A DNA stretch of 64,000 nucleotides from contig NZ_BBYM01000002.1 in assembly GCF_001570405.1 (NCBI RefSeq), positions 155,402 through 219,401 of the forward strand. Reading direction: 5' to 3'. This DNA comes from Microtetraspora niveoalba (GTDB lineage Bacteria; Actinomycetota; Actinomycetes; Streptosporangiales; Streptosporangiaceae). Numbering within the stretch: position 1 is the stretch's first letter; each line of letters begins with the position of its first letter. Below are positions 32,312-41,176 of this stretch, in pieces. The notes under the pieces are model-generated. The model was given only the letters and a program-made list of their open reading frames with translations, was not told the origin of the DNA and did no database searches. The translations under genes and the position numbers were made by a program.

Positions 32312-33265
32312 TCAGTCCGCGGCGAGGTGGCCGAGGAGGCGGACGCGGGCGAGGCCGCCGTCGGGATGGACGTCGATCCGGACGTGCGTGGCCACGGGCG
32401 CGCCGGCGATGCGGAAACGGTGCGGCGTGTCGGGCAGCAGCCGGGTCCTGGGCAGCAGCTCGAACCAGGTCTCCCCGTCCGCCGTGCCGCTGATCGAGAC
32501 CGCGCCGGGGGCGTTGTGCACGAGGTTGGTCGTGTCGATCTCGGCGAGCTCGACGACTCCGGCGCCCGCCAGGCGGATCAGCAGCCAGTCGTTCCCGCCG
32601 TCGCGGCGGCGAGCGGTCTCCCAGCCCTCGGCCTGGTGCCGGGCGAGGCCGGGGGCGATGGCGTTGTTGGGCGAGGAGTAGAACTCGTCGGAGCAGCCGA
32701 CGACCAGCGCGCCGTTCGCCAGCGCGGCCAGGTCCAGGCTGAGACCGTCGTACGGGGTCAGGTCGGGTTCGACCTCGCCGTGCACGCGCAGCCGGGCGAT
32801 CCCCCCGTCGGGGAACATGTTCAGCCGGACGTGGGTGCGGCGCCGCTCGTCGGCCACCTCGAAGAAGTGCTCGGCGTCTCCCTTGAGTGCCTGCTTCGGG
32901 ACGATCTCCACCCAGTCCGCGGCCTCCAGTTCGCCGATCGTGGGATGGCCGTCGACGGCGGTCGCCTCGACGGAGGCGTGGGGCGGGTAGTTGCCCGTGA
33001 ACCAGGCGGTGTCGATCACGACGCCGCGGATCACACCGGGCAGGCCCAGCCGGATCAGGGCCCAGTCGTGGCCGGGCTCGCGCCGCCGCCGGGTCTCCCA
33101 CCCGTCGTAGACCTGCCCCTTGGGGCCGAAGGTGTGCGCCCGGAAGGCGGGGGCTCCGGGCCGGATCAGGTTCTCCCGCTCGGCGAAGGACTCGTCGCTG
33201 GCCGCGATGACCGCACCGCCGAAGGTGCGCAGGGCCAGGTCGGGCAGAGCGGTGAATTCGCGCAC
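32312..33265 (-). CDS. alc: Allantoicase
   Basis: The 317-residue protein is built of two related jelly-roll halves. The first has FGGAVIAASDESFAERENLI, DGWETRRRREPGHDWALIRL and HVRLNMFPDGGIARLRVHGE; the second repeats them as ALVVGCSDEFYSSPNNAI, GWETARRRDGGNDWLLIRLA and HVRIDVHPDGGLARVRLLGH. It hydrolyses allantoate to ureidoglycolate and urea. GTG 33265 is preceded by GAAAGG; a longer frame exists upstream. It is the last gene of the purine island after gcl, and the urea it releases fits the urease operon at 54.6 kb. Confidence 0.93.
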   Translation of the reverse strand: MREFTALPDLALRTFGGAVIAASDESFAERENLIRPGAPAFRAHTFGPKGQVYDGWETRRRREPGHDWALIRLGLPGVIRGVVIDTAWFTGNYPPHASVEATAVDGHPTIGELEAADWVEIVPKQALKGDAEHFFEVADERRRTHVRLNMFPDGGIARLRVHGEVEPDLTPYDGLSLDLAALANGALVVGCSDEFYSSPNNAIAPGLARHQAEGWETARRRDGGNDWLLIRLAGAGVVELAEIDTTNLVHNAPGAVSISGTADGETWFELLPRTRLLPDTPHRFRIAGAPVATHVRIDVHPDGGLARVRLLGHLAAD

Positions 33266-33336
33266 GGGACGGCCTTTCTCGTGGGTGCTGAGGTCCGGTC
33301 CTGCCGGGAGGCGCCGGGGAGCGTGGGCGGCCATCG

Positions 33337-35055
33337 TCACGCCCCGTCGGGGAGGGGCTCGAACTCCTTGACGGCGTCGATGGCCGGGCCGTGCGGGGTG
33401 TTCGCCTCCCGCTCGATCATGATCTCGACGAGGACCGGGCGGCCGGTCGACCGCGCCTCCTTCCTGGCCCATTCGAGCGCCTCGCGGATGTCCCCCGGGC
33501 TGACGACCCGGCGGCCGGAGCAGCCGTACGCCTCCATGATCTTGACGTTGTCGGTGCCGTACTCGTCGTAGTGGATGTCGACCTGGTAGTTCATCTCGTA
33601 CGGGATCGACGCCTGGCGGATGAGCCCCAGGTACTCGTTGTTGATCATGATCAGGATGAGCGGAACGTTGTACTGCGCGCCGACGGCGAGCTCCTCCACC
33701 ATGTACTGGAAGCCGTAGTCGCCGACGATGCCCACGACCTCGGCGTCGGGCTCGCTGCTTTCGAGGGCCTTCCTGACACCGATCGCGGCCGGGATCTCCC
33801 AGCCCAGCGGGCCGGCCTGGCCGCAGATCTGGTAGTGCCGCGGCTTGTACGCCTTCTGGTGCTGGCCGCCCCAGATCTGGTACAGGCCGATGGCGGTGAC
33901 GAAGTAGGTGTCCTCGCCGAAGACCTCGTTGATCTCCTTGTAGACGCGCGGGGCCTTGATGGGGACCGTGTCGAAGTCCTCGCGGCGTCCCAGGCTCGCC
34001 TTGAGCTCCCGGATCCTGGCGACCCACGCGCCCGCCTCGCGGCCCGCGCCGCGTTCCCGGGCCATCTCGATCATGGCGCGCAGGAAGAGCCTGGCGTCGG
34101 AGACGACGCCCAGGTCGGGCTCGAAGACCCTGCCGATCTGGGTCGGCTCCACGTCCACGTGGATGAAGGCGCGCTCACCTCGGTAGACGTCGAGCCGGCC
34201 GGTGTGCCGGTCGCCGAAGCGGGCGCCGACGGCCAGCACCAGGTCGGACTCCAGGAAGGAGGCGTTGCCGTAGCGCTGCGAGGTCTGCACGCCGGTGATG
34301 CCGCAGAACAGCTCGTGGGTTTCGTCGATCGCGCCCTTGCCCATGAGGGTGACCTGGACCGGGATGTTCAGATACTCGGCGAGTTCGCGCAGCTCGGCGG
34401 CCGCCTCGGCGATGATCACGCCGCCGCCGGCGAGGATCAGCGGCCTCTCGGCGGCGAGCAGGAGGTCCAGGGCCCTCTCCACACGCGGCGGGTGCGGCTC
34501 GACCGGCGCGACCGGCAACGGGGCGTCGAGCGCCGGGTCGTAGTCGATGAGTTCCTGGGCCACGTCCACCGGGATGTCGATCAGGACGGGCCCCGGTCGC
34601 CCGGAGCGCGCGACGCGGAACGCCTCGCGGAAGATCCACGGAGCCGTGGCCGCCTCCTTGATCTGCACCGCCCACTTGGTGACAGGCTCGGCGATCGCGA
34701 CGATGTCGACCGCCTGGAAGCCCTCCTTGTCGAGCAGCGCGGTGGCCGCCTGGCCGGTGACGCAGACGATCGGGATCGAGTCCGCGTGCGCGGTGTACAG
34801 GCCGGTGATCATGTTGGTGCCGGCCGGGCCGGAGGTGCCGATCGCGACGCCGACCCTGCCGTTGGTGCGCGCCCAGCCGTCGGCCATGTGGGTGGCGCCC
34901 TCCTCGTGGCGGACGACCAGGTGCTCGATGCCGCCGACCTCCTCCATCGCCTTGTACAGCGGGAGGATCGCGGCGCCGGGGCAGCCGAACGCGACGTCGA
35001 CGCCCTCGGACTTCAGCACTTCGACGACCGCGTTCATCGCGGGGATCCTGGGCAT
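33337..35055 (-). CDS. gcl: Glyoxylate carboligase with Glu at position 51
   Basis: A 572-residue ThDP enzyme that matches E. coli Gcl along its length, including GTSGPAGTNMITGLY, EPTQIGRVFEPDLG, CGQAGPLGWEIPAA and the ThDP-Mg segment GDYGFQYMVEELAVGAQYN. It joins two glyoxylates into tartronate semialdehyde and CO2. E. coli Gcl is known for Val51 instead of the usual catalytic Glu; here residue 51 is Glu (RHEEGATHMADG). Neighbours glxR and hyi support the Gcl role. It abuts glxR (TGATG). Confidence 0.9.
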   Translation of the reverse strand: MPRIPAMNAVVEVLKSEGVDVAFGCPGAAILPLYKAMEEVGGIEHLVVRHEEGATHMADGWARTNGRVGVAIGTSGPAGTNMITGLYTAHADSIPIVCVTGQAATALLDKEGFQAVDIVAIAEPVTKWAVQIKEAATAPWIFREAFRVARSGRPGPVLIDIPVDVAQELIDYDPALDAPLPVAPVEPHPPRVERALDLLLAAERPLILAGGGVIIAEAAAELRELAEYLNIPVQVTLMGKGAIDETHELFCGITGVQTSQRYGNASFLESDLVLAVGARFGDRHTGRLDVYRGERAFIHVDVEPTQIGRVFEPDLGVVSDARLFLRAMIEMARERGAGREAGAWVARIRELKASLGRREDFDTVPIKAPRVYKEINEVFGEDTYFVTAIGLYQIWGGQHQKAYKPRHYQICGQAGPLGWEIPAAIGVRKALESSEPDAEVVGIVGDYGFQYMVEELAVGAQYNVPLILIMINNEYLGLIRQASIPYEMNYQVDIHYDEYGTDNVKIMEAYGCSGRRVVSPGDIREALEWARKEARSTGRPVLVEIMIEREANTPHGPAIDAVKEFEPLPDGA

Positions 35056-35936
35056 CAGCGGTCCCTCCCGGAGAGGTTCTCCGCGACCTTGAGCAGCGCG
35101 GAATGGTCGAGGCCGCCGTGGCCCTGGGCGCGGGCGGAGGCGATGAGCTGGGCGACGAGGGCGCCCATGGGGACGGCCACGCCGGCGCCGCGGGCGGCGT
35201 CGAGGACGATGCCCATGTCCTTGTGGTGCAGGTCGACGCGGAATCCCGGGCGGAAGTCGCGGGCCAGCATCGACGCGCGCTTGATGTCGAGGACGCGGCT
35301 GGCCGCCAGGCCCCCGGCGAGCACGTCGAGCCCCGCCGCGGCGTCCACTCCCGCCGCCTCCATCAGCACGATGGCCTCGGCGACGAGGGCGTACGTGCCG
35401 CCGACGACGAGCTGGTTGGCCGCCTTGACGACCTGCCCCGCCCCGGCGGGGCCGACCAGCTCGTACGTCTTGCCGACGGCCGCGAAGACCGGGGCGGCGG
35501 CGTCGAAGTCCTCCCGCGAGCCGCCCACCATGATGGACAGGACCGCGTCGACCGCGCCCTTCTCGCCGCCGGAGACCGGGGCGTCCAGCACGCGCAGGCC
35601 CCTGGCCGCCCCCTCGCGGGCGACCTTCCGCGAGGTCTGCGGCGTGATCGTGGAGAAGTCGATCACGAGAACGCCCGGCTCGGCATTGGCGAGCACGCCG
35701 TCCTCGCCGAACATGACCGCCTCGACCTGCGGGTCGGCCGGGAGCATCGTGGCGACGACCTCGGCGCCCGCGACGGCCTCGGCGACGCCGCCCGCGGTGT
35801 TCCCTCCGGCGGCCCGGAGCCGGGCGAGGGCGTCCTCGCTGAGGTCGAAGCCGGTCACGTCGTGTCCTGCTCCGACGAGGTGCCCGGCCATGGGGGATCC
35901 CATGATGCCGAGCCCGATGAAACCGATCGTGCTCAC
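35055..35936 (-). CDS. glxR: 2-Hydroxy-3-oxopropionate (tartronate semialdehyde) reductase
   Basis: A 293-residue beta-hydroxyacid dehydrogenase. It starts with GFIGLGIMGSPMAGHLVGAG (NAD(P) loop), has the substrate loop DAPVSGGEKGA, the catalytic Lys in GQVVKAANQLVVG and the C-terminal LHHKDMGIVLDAARG. It reduces the Gcl product to D-glycerate. It overlaps gcl by one base and follows hyi by 13, so gcl-glxR-hyi are one transcript. Confidence 0.92.
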   Translation of the reverse strand: MSTIGFIGLGIMGSPMAGHLVGAGHDVTGFDLSEDALARLRAAGGNTAGGVAEAVAGAEVVATMLPADPQVEAVMFGEDGVLANAEPGVLVIDFSTITPQTSRKVAREGAARGLRVLDAPVSGGEKGAVDAVLSIMVGGSREDFDAAAPVFAAVGKTYELVGPAGAGQVVKAANQLVVGGTYALVAEAIVLMEAAGVDAAAGLDVLAGGLAASRVLDIKRASMLARDFRPGFRVDLHHKDMGIVLDAARGAGVAVPMGALVAQLIASARAQGHGGLDHSALLKVAENLSGRDR

Positions 35937-35949
35937 GCGTTCTCCTCTC

Positions 35950-36783
35950 CTAGGACTCGCGGGTGCGGTCGCCGTCGGGCCCGCCGGGTCGTACGCCCGG
36001 ATCGGGCAGGCGCCCGATCCAGCCGAAGTCCAGCAGGGCGTCCTTGTACTCCAGGCCGATCCAGCCGTCGTAACCGTGCCGGTCCAGGACGGAGAAAAGA
36101 TGGCCGAAATCGAGCGTCCCCGTGCCCGGACGGCCGCGGCCGGGGACGTCGGCGATCTGCACGTGGCCGATCCTGGTCGCGTACTCGCCGATCACGGCGT
36201 CCAGGTCCTCCCCCATCCGGGCGAGGTGGTACAGGTCGCACAGGATCTTCACGTTCGGCTCGCCTGTCCGGTCGGCGACCTCGGCGGCGGCCTTGGCCGA
36301 GACAAGCGGATAGGAGGGCGACTCGTGGACGTTGAGCGCCTCCACGAGGACCACCGCGCCGATCCGGGCGGCGGCCCGCGCGGCGATCGCGAGGTTCTCC
36401 GCGGCCAGTTCGTCCTGCTCCGCCGGGTCCAGGCCGTACACGCGGTTGCCGTACAGCGCGTTCAGGGCCGTGCAGCCGAGCTCCCCGGCGATGCCCACGG
36501 CGACGTCGACGTTGTCGCGGAAGCGCGCGCTGTCGGCGGGGCGGGAGAGGAGGCCGCGGCCTCCGGCCGCGATGTCGTCGGCGAAGTTGAGGCCGGCGAG
36601 GTGGACGCCCGCGTCCCTGATCGCGCGGACGAAGGCGTCCACCTCCGTGTCCGCCGGCACCGCCTCGGCGAACGGCCACCAGAACTCGACCCCGTCGAAC
36701 CCGGCCGCCTTCACCGCGGCCGGGCGCTCCAGCAGCGGCAGGCCGGTGAAGAGGATCGAGCCGTTGACGTCGAATCTCGTCAT
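35950..36783 (-). CDS. hyi: Hydroxypyruvate isomerase
   Basis: The 277-residue TIM-barrel protein has FDVNGSILFTGLPLLERP, GFDGVEFWWPFAE, LVEALNVHESPSYPL (metal Glu), CDLYHLARMGEDL (Asp/His ligands), HVQIADVPGRGRPGTGTLDF and GLEYKDALLDFGWI, the Hyi pattern. It interconverts tartronate semialdehyde and hydroxypyruvate. The last 20 residues are Pro/Gly-rich and extra. Its ATG overlaps the stop of the gene upstream by four bases. Confidence 0.92.
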   Translation of the reverse strand: MTRFDVNGSILFTGLPLLERPAAVKAAGFDGVEFWWPFAEAVPADTEVDAFVRAIRDAGVHLAGLNFADDIAAGGRGLLSRPADSARFRDNVDVAVGIAGELGCTALNALYGNRVYGLDPAEQDELAAENLAIAARAAARIGAVVLVEALNVHESPSYPLVSAKAAAEVADRTGEPNVKILCDLYHLARMGEDLDAVIGEYATRIGHVQIADVPGRGRPGTGTLDFGHLFSVLDRHGYDGWIGLEYKDALLDFGWIGRLPDPGVRPGGPDGDRTRES

Positions 36784-37160
36784 GCCTTCTTCTCCTTGTA
36801 GGTCTTCCAGCTCCCGAACTCGGTGATGTCGTACAGCTCGGCGTGGGAGCTGGGAGCCCGGCGCAGGAGCATCGCGAACGAGGAGGTGCCGTCGGCGAGC
36901 TCGATCACGCCGAGTTCCAGTTCCGGGGGTTCGGCGGGGATCAGCCGGTCGCGCAGGACGTCCATCGGGACGTCGTAGAGCTCGCCCCCGATGGCGGCGC
37001 CTCCGTGCGACACCGGCGCGAGCCCGGGGCACCGGTCGGCCACGGAGTAGAAGCGGTACTTGGGAGCGGTGACGGTCTCGGCCACCAGCGGGGCGCCGTC
37101 GAGCAGGTGGTGCAGCGGGCCGCCCCGCATCGCGCCGCCGTTGAGGAACATCAGGGCCAT
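36780..37160 (-). CDS. Allophanate hydrolase C-terminal-like (GGCT-fold) protein
   Basis: A 126-residue protein with MFLNGGAMRGGPLHHLLDGA, a core strand TAPKYRFYSVADRCPGLAPV, GGELYDVPMDVL and LGVIELADGTSSFAML. This corresponds to the small C-terminal gamma-glutamylcyclotransferase-fold domain found fused to allophanate hydrolase (AtzF), here as a free protein. In AtzF that domain acts after the amidase step. Its position ahead of hyi-glxR-gcl suggests a role in ureide-derived carbamate chemistry, but no activity is known to me. Confidence 0.7.
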   Translation of the reverse strand: MALMFLNGGAMRGGPLHHLLDGAPLVAETVTAPKYRFYSVADRCPGLAPVSHGGAAIGGELYDVPMDVLRDRLIPAEPPELELGVIELADGTSSFAMLLRRAPSSHAELYDITEFGSWKTYKEKKA

Positions 37161-37280
37161 GGGCAGGCTCCTCCCAGGGTCAGGGTCGATCCGGTCGGGT
37201 GGGCCCGTGGTTCCGCCGTGGCGGCGGCGCGGTACCTCGTGTGGGTTCCCGGCGCGTACGGCCGGGGTGACGGGGTGGGG

Positions 37281-38711
37281 TCAGCCGAGGAGCTGCTCGA
37301 TGGCGCCGATGCCGAAGTAGCCGACGAACACCAGGCTGATCACCCAGAGCAGCCAGTGGATCTCGCTGAACCTGCCGCGCACGGCCTTGATCAGCGTGTA
37401 CGCGATGACGCCGGCGCCGACGCCGTTGGTGATGGAGTAGGTGAACGGCATCAGGGCGATGGTGAGGAACGCCGGGATCGCCAGGTCCATGTCGTCCCAG
37501 GCGATCTTGCGTACGGCGGCCATCATCAGCGCTCCGACGAGGACCAGCGCGGCCGACGCCGCCTGGGCGGGCACCACCGCGGCGAGCGGGGTGAGGAACA
37601 TCGCGGCGGCGAAGAGCACGCCCGTCACGACGGAGGCGAGCCCGGTGCGCGCGCCCTCCCCGACGCCGGCCGCCGACTCCACCACCACCGTGTTCGCCGA
37701 GGCGCCCGTGCCGCCTCCGATGACGGCGCCGAGGCCGTCGATCGTGAGGATCTTGCCGAGCCCACGGATCTTGCCGTCCTTGGCGAGCCCGGCCTCCTCG
37801 CCGACGCCGAGGATCGTGCCCATGGCGTCGAAGAACCCGGAGAGCACGAGGGTGAAGAGCACGGCGGTCGCGGTGAGCGCCCCGGCCGCGCCGAAGCCGC
37901 CGAACAGGTCCACCTTGAACAGCAGGCCGAAGTCGGGCGCCGCCACGATCTGGTCGGGCACCTTCGGGACGATCAGGCCCCACGCCTGGGGGTCGATCAC
38001 CGCCACCGCGTTGATCGCCACGGCGATCACGGTGGCCGCCACGATGCTGATCAGGATCGCGCCGGGGATCCGCCGCGAGAAGAGCGCGAACATCAGCAGG
38101 AGGCCGGCGCAGAACACGGCGACGGGCCATCCGCTGAGGTGCCCCCCGTCCCCCATGGTCAGCGGCGTCCCCTCGCCGCGGGTGACGAACCCGGCCTTCG
38201 CCAGGCCGATCAGCGCGATGAACATGCCGATGCCGACGCCGATGGCGTGCTTGAGCGGCGTGGGGATGGCGTCCATGATGAGCTGCCGGACGCCGGTGAG
38301 CGCGAGGATCACGATCAGCACGCCTTCGAGCACGACCAGGCCCATGGCCTGGTTCCACGTCATGTAGGGGGCGGCCTGGAACGCCACCACGGGGGCGACG
38401 GCGAGCCCCGAGGCGAGGGCGAAGGGGGCGTTCCCCACCACGCCCATCAGGATCGTGGTGAGCGCCGCAGAGAGGGCGACCGCCGTGGTGAGCTGCGGGA
38501 TCGTGAGCGACGCGCCGGTCACGTCCTTGGCGTCGCTGAGCATGATGGGGATGAGCAGGACGATGTAGGCGACGGCCACGAACGTGGTGACGCCGCCGCG
38601 GACCTCCCTGGCGATCGTCGTTCCCCGGCCGGTGAGGTCGAACAGGCGGTCGAGCAGGTTCCGGGAGGCCCCGGGGGCCTCGCCGGACGGCCTGGTCTGC
38701 AACTGGGTCAT
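37281..38711 (-). CDS. AzgA-type purine permease (NCS2 family)
   Basis: A 476-residue membrane protein with about 12-14 helices. It opens with the cytoplasmic phrase REVRGGVTTFVAVAYIV, and contains GNAPFALASGLAVAPVVAFQ, GIGMFIALIGLAKAG and FTLVLSGFFDAMGTILGVG, followed by GTGASANTVVVESAAGVGEG. These are the AzgA/PbuG (adenine/guanine/hypoxanthine) markers of NCS2. It imports purine bases with protons or sodium and feeds the xanthine dehydrogenase and uricase encoded nearby. Confidence 0.9.
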   Translation of the reverse strand: MTQLQTRPSGEAPGASRNLLDRLFDLTGRGTTIAREVRGGVTTFVAVAYIVLLIPIMLSDAKDVTGASLTIPQLTTAVALSAALTTILMGVVGNAPFALASGLAVAPVVAFQAAPYMTWNQAMGLVVLEGVLIVILALTGVRQLIMDAIPTPLKHAIGVGIGMFIALIGLAKAGFVTRGEGTPLTMGDGGHLSGWPVAVFCAGLLLMFALFSRRIPGAILISIVAATVIAVAINAVAVIDPQAWGLIVPKVPDQIVAAPDFGLLFKVDLFGGFGAAGALTATAVLFTLVLSGFFDAMGTILGVGEEAGLAKDGKIRGLGKILTIDGLGAVIGGGTGASANTVVVESAAGVGEGARTGLASVVTGVLFAAAMFLTPLAAVVPAQAASAALVLVGALMMAAVRKIAWDDMDLAIPAFLTIALMPFTYSITNGVGAGVIAYTLIKAVRGRFSEIHWLLWVISLVFVGYFGIGAIEQLLG

Positions 38712-38857
38712 GGTCGGGCCCTCCCAAGGGCGTCGTCGACCTGCGGACGGCCGGATGCCGGATCCCGGCGGTCCGCGCGGTTCGAAGGGGGGTGCGGTTG
38801 TGGGGTCCGTCCCGTCCACGGGCGGGGGCGGGGGCGGCGGGGGCGATGCCCCGTCGG

Positions 38858-41176
38858 TCAACTGCTTCCGGTGATGTGTTCCGGACGAACCGGCACTCGG
38901 GTGAGTGCGAGACCCGTGGCGTCGCGGATGGCCGCGACGATCGCGGGGGTCGAGGAGAGCGTGGACGGCTCACCCGCTCCGCGCAGCCCGTACGGGGCAC
39001 GCGGATCGGCGTTCTCGAGGATCTCCAGGCGCATCGGAGGCATGTCGAGGATCGTGGGGATCAGGTAGTCGGTGAACGAGGGGTTGCGCACCCTGCCGTT
39101 CTCCACCACGATCTCCTCCATCACGGCGAGGCCGAGGCCCTGCGCGCTGCCACCGTGGATCTGCCCTTCCAACGCGACACGGTTGAGGATCCTTCCCACG
39201 TCCTGGACGGCGGCCAGCTCGACGACCTTCACCAGGCCCAGATCGACGTCGACGTCCACCACGGCCCGGTGGACGCACAGGGCGAGCTGGGCGTGCGAGT
39301 CGCCTCTCCCGGTCACGGGGTCCATGCCCGTGGTCGGCCGGTGGTGGTACTCGCGGGTCTCCTCGATGACGGCGTCCCCGAGGAGCTCCGCGATGGTCCC
39401 GAGGACGCCGGCGCTCTCGGAGACGACCTTGTCGCCGGTGAACGACAGGTCGTCGCGGGCGTGGCCGAACCGGGCGGCGGCCAGGGCGGCCATGCCCTCA
39501 CGCACGGCCTGGCAGGCGGTCATGACCGCGCCGCCGGTCATGTAGGACTGGCGCGACGCGGAGCTCGACCCGGCGTCGCCGACCCGGTTGTCGGCCGGCT
39601 GGATGACGACCCGCCGCACGCCCAGTTCGGTGCGGGCGATCTGGGCCTCCAGCGTCACCAGTCCCTGGCCGACCTCGGCGGCCGCCGTGTGGACCATCGC
39701 GACCGGCTCCCCGCCGATGACCTCCAGCCGGACGCGCGCGGTGGAGTAGTCGTCGTAGCCTTCGGAGAAGCAGATGTTCTTCAGGCCCACGCCGTATCCG
39801 ACGCCGCGCCGCACCCCCTCGCCGTGGGTGGTCTGCGACACGCCGCCCGGCAGGTCGCGGAGGTCGCCGGTGTCCGCCGGGGCGGGCATGGGCAGCTCGC
39901 GGGCCGTCTGGAGCATCTCGGCCATCGGCAGCGGCGCCCAGATGATCTGGCCGGTGGCCAGCGCGCTGCCCTCGGCGGCGGCGTTGACCTGGCGGACCGT
40001 GACCGGGTCGAGCCCGCAGGCGTCGGCGAGCCTGTCCATCATCGACTCGAACGCGAAGCAGGCCTGGACCGCGCCGAAGCCGCGCATCGCGCCGCAGGGC
40101 GGGTTGTTGGTGTAGACGCCGTAGGCGTCGATCCTGACGTTCGGGATCACGTACGGTCCCACGGCGAGGGACGCCGCGTTGCCGACCACGTTCTTCGTCG
40201 AGGACGTGTACGCGCCGCCGTCGAGGATGATCTCCACGTCGGCGTAGACGATGCGGCCGTCCTTCGTCGCGCCGTACTCGTAGCGCATCTGGGCGGGGTG
40301 GCGGTGGACGTGGCCGAAGAACGACTCGTACCGGTTGTAGACGATCTTGACGGGTTTGCCGGTGCGGAGCGCGAGCATCGCGGCGTGGATCTGCATCGAC
40401 AGGTCCTCGCGGCCGCCGAAGGCGCCGCCGACGCCGGACAGCGTCATGCGGATCTTGTCCTCGGCCAGGCCGAGGCAGGGGCCGATCTGCTCGAGGTCGT
40501 TGTGCATCCACTGGGTGGCGACGTAGAGGTCCACCCCGCCGTCCTCGGCCGGGATGGCGAGGCCGGACTCCGGGCCGAGGAACGCCTGGTCCTGCATCCC
40601 CACCTGGAACTCGCCGGAGACCACCACCTCGGCCAGCTCCCTGGCCGCGTCCACGTCCCCGACCCGTACGGGCTGGTGGCGGGCGACGTTGCCGCGCGGC
40701 TGGACCCGCGGGTACGCCGGGTCGAACGCGGCCCGGCGGGCGTCGGTGAGCGGTTCGAGGACCTCGTACTCGATCCGGATCTTCTCCAGGGCCCGGCGCG
40801 CGGTCTCCGGGTGGTCGGCCGCGACGAGCGCGATCGGCTCGCCCTGGTGGCGTACCTCGTCGAACGCGAGGACCGGCTGGTCCCACGTGTGGTCCACGCC
40901 GAAGTGCTTGCGCCCCGGGACGTCCTCGTGGGTGAGGACGGTCCACACGCCGGGGTGGGCGAGCGCCTCGGAGGTGTCGATGGACAGGATCTTCGCGCGG
41001 GGGTGCGGGCTGCGCAGCGTGGCGCCCCACAACATCCCGTCGATCCACAGGTCGGAGGAGTAGGCGAACTCGCCTCTGACCTTCAGCACCCCGTCGGGGC
41101 GGAGCGCGCTGTCGCCCACTCCCCCGCCGCCCGGGGCCGCGATGTCGCGCGGTGCCCGCGCCGGTGCGACGCTCAT
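38858..41176 (-). CDS. xdhA: Xanthine dehydrogenase, molybdopterin-binding subunit
   Basis: A 772-residue molybdenum hydroxylase large subunit. It has LKVRGEFAYSSDL, the Mo-site loops SGVGGAFGGREDLSMQIHAA and CGAMRGFGAVQACFAFE, and near the end GLRGAGEPSTLSSTPAIVAA with the catalytic base Glu. The remaining two subunits are separate genes 1.4 kb upstream. It oxidises hypoxanthine and xanthine to urate in the cytoplasm. The ATG overlaps the deaminase stop (ATGA). Subunit naming differs between species. Confidence 0.92.
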   Translation of the reverse strand: MSVAPARAPRDIAAPGGGGVGDSALRPDGVLKVRGEFAYSSDLWIDGMLWGATLRSPHPRAKILSIDTSEALAHPGVWTVLTHEDVPGRKHFGVDHTWDQPVLAFDEVRHQGEPIALVAADHPETARRALEKIRIEYEVLEPLTDARRAAFDPAYPRVQPRGNVARHQPVRVGDVDAARELAEVVVSGEFQVGMQDQAFLGPESGLAIPAEDGGVDLYVATQWMHNDLEQIGPCLGLAEDKIRMTLSGVGGAFGGREDLSMQIHAAMLALRTGKPVKIVYNRYESFFGHVHRHPAQMRYEYGATKDGRIVYADVEIILDGGAYTSSTKNVVGNAASLAVGPYVIPNVRIDAYGVYTNNPPCGAMRGFGAVQACFAFESMMDRLADACGLDPVTVRQVNAAAEGSALATGQIIWAPLPMAEMLQTARELPMPAPADTGDLRDLPGGVSQTTHGEGVRRGVGYGVGLKNICFSEGYDDYSTARVRLEVIGGEPVAMVHTAAAEVGQGLVTLEAQIARTELGVRRVVIQPADNRVGDAGSSSASRQSYMTGGAVMTACQAVREGMAALAAARFGHARDDLSFTGDKVVSESAGVLGTIAELLGDAVIEETREYHHRPTTGMDPVTGRGDSHAQLALCVHRAVVDVDVDLGLVKVVELAAVQDVGRILNRVALEGQIHGGSAQGLGLAVMEEIVVENGRVRNPSFTDYLIPTILDMPPMRLEILENADPRAPYGLRGAGEPSTLSSTPAIVAAIRDATGLALTRVPVRPEHITGSS

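Noticed and set aside
33391-36801. A 1136-codon open frame on the plus strand across gcl-glxR-hyi
   Set aside because: It is antisense to three well-recognised enzymes, and its composition (His, Asp, Arg, Val and Gly rich) is what codon bias in high-GC genes produces on the opposite strand.
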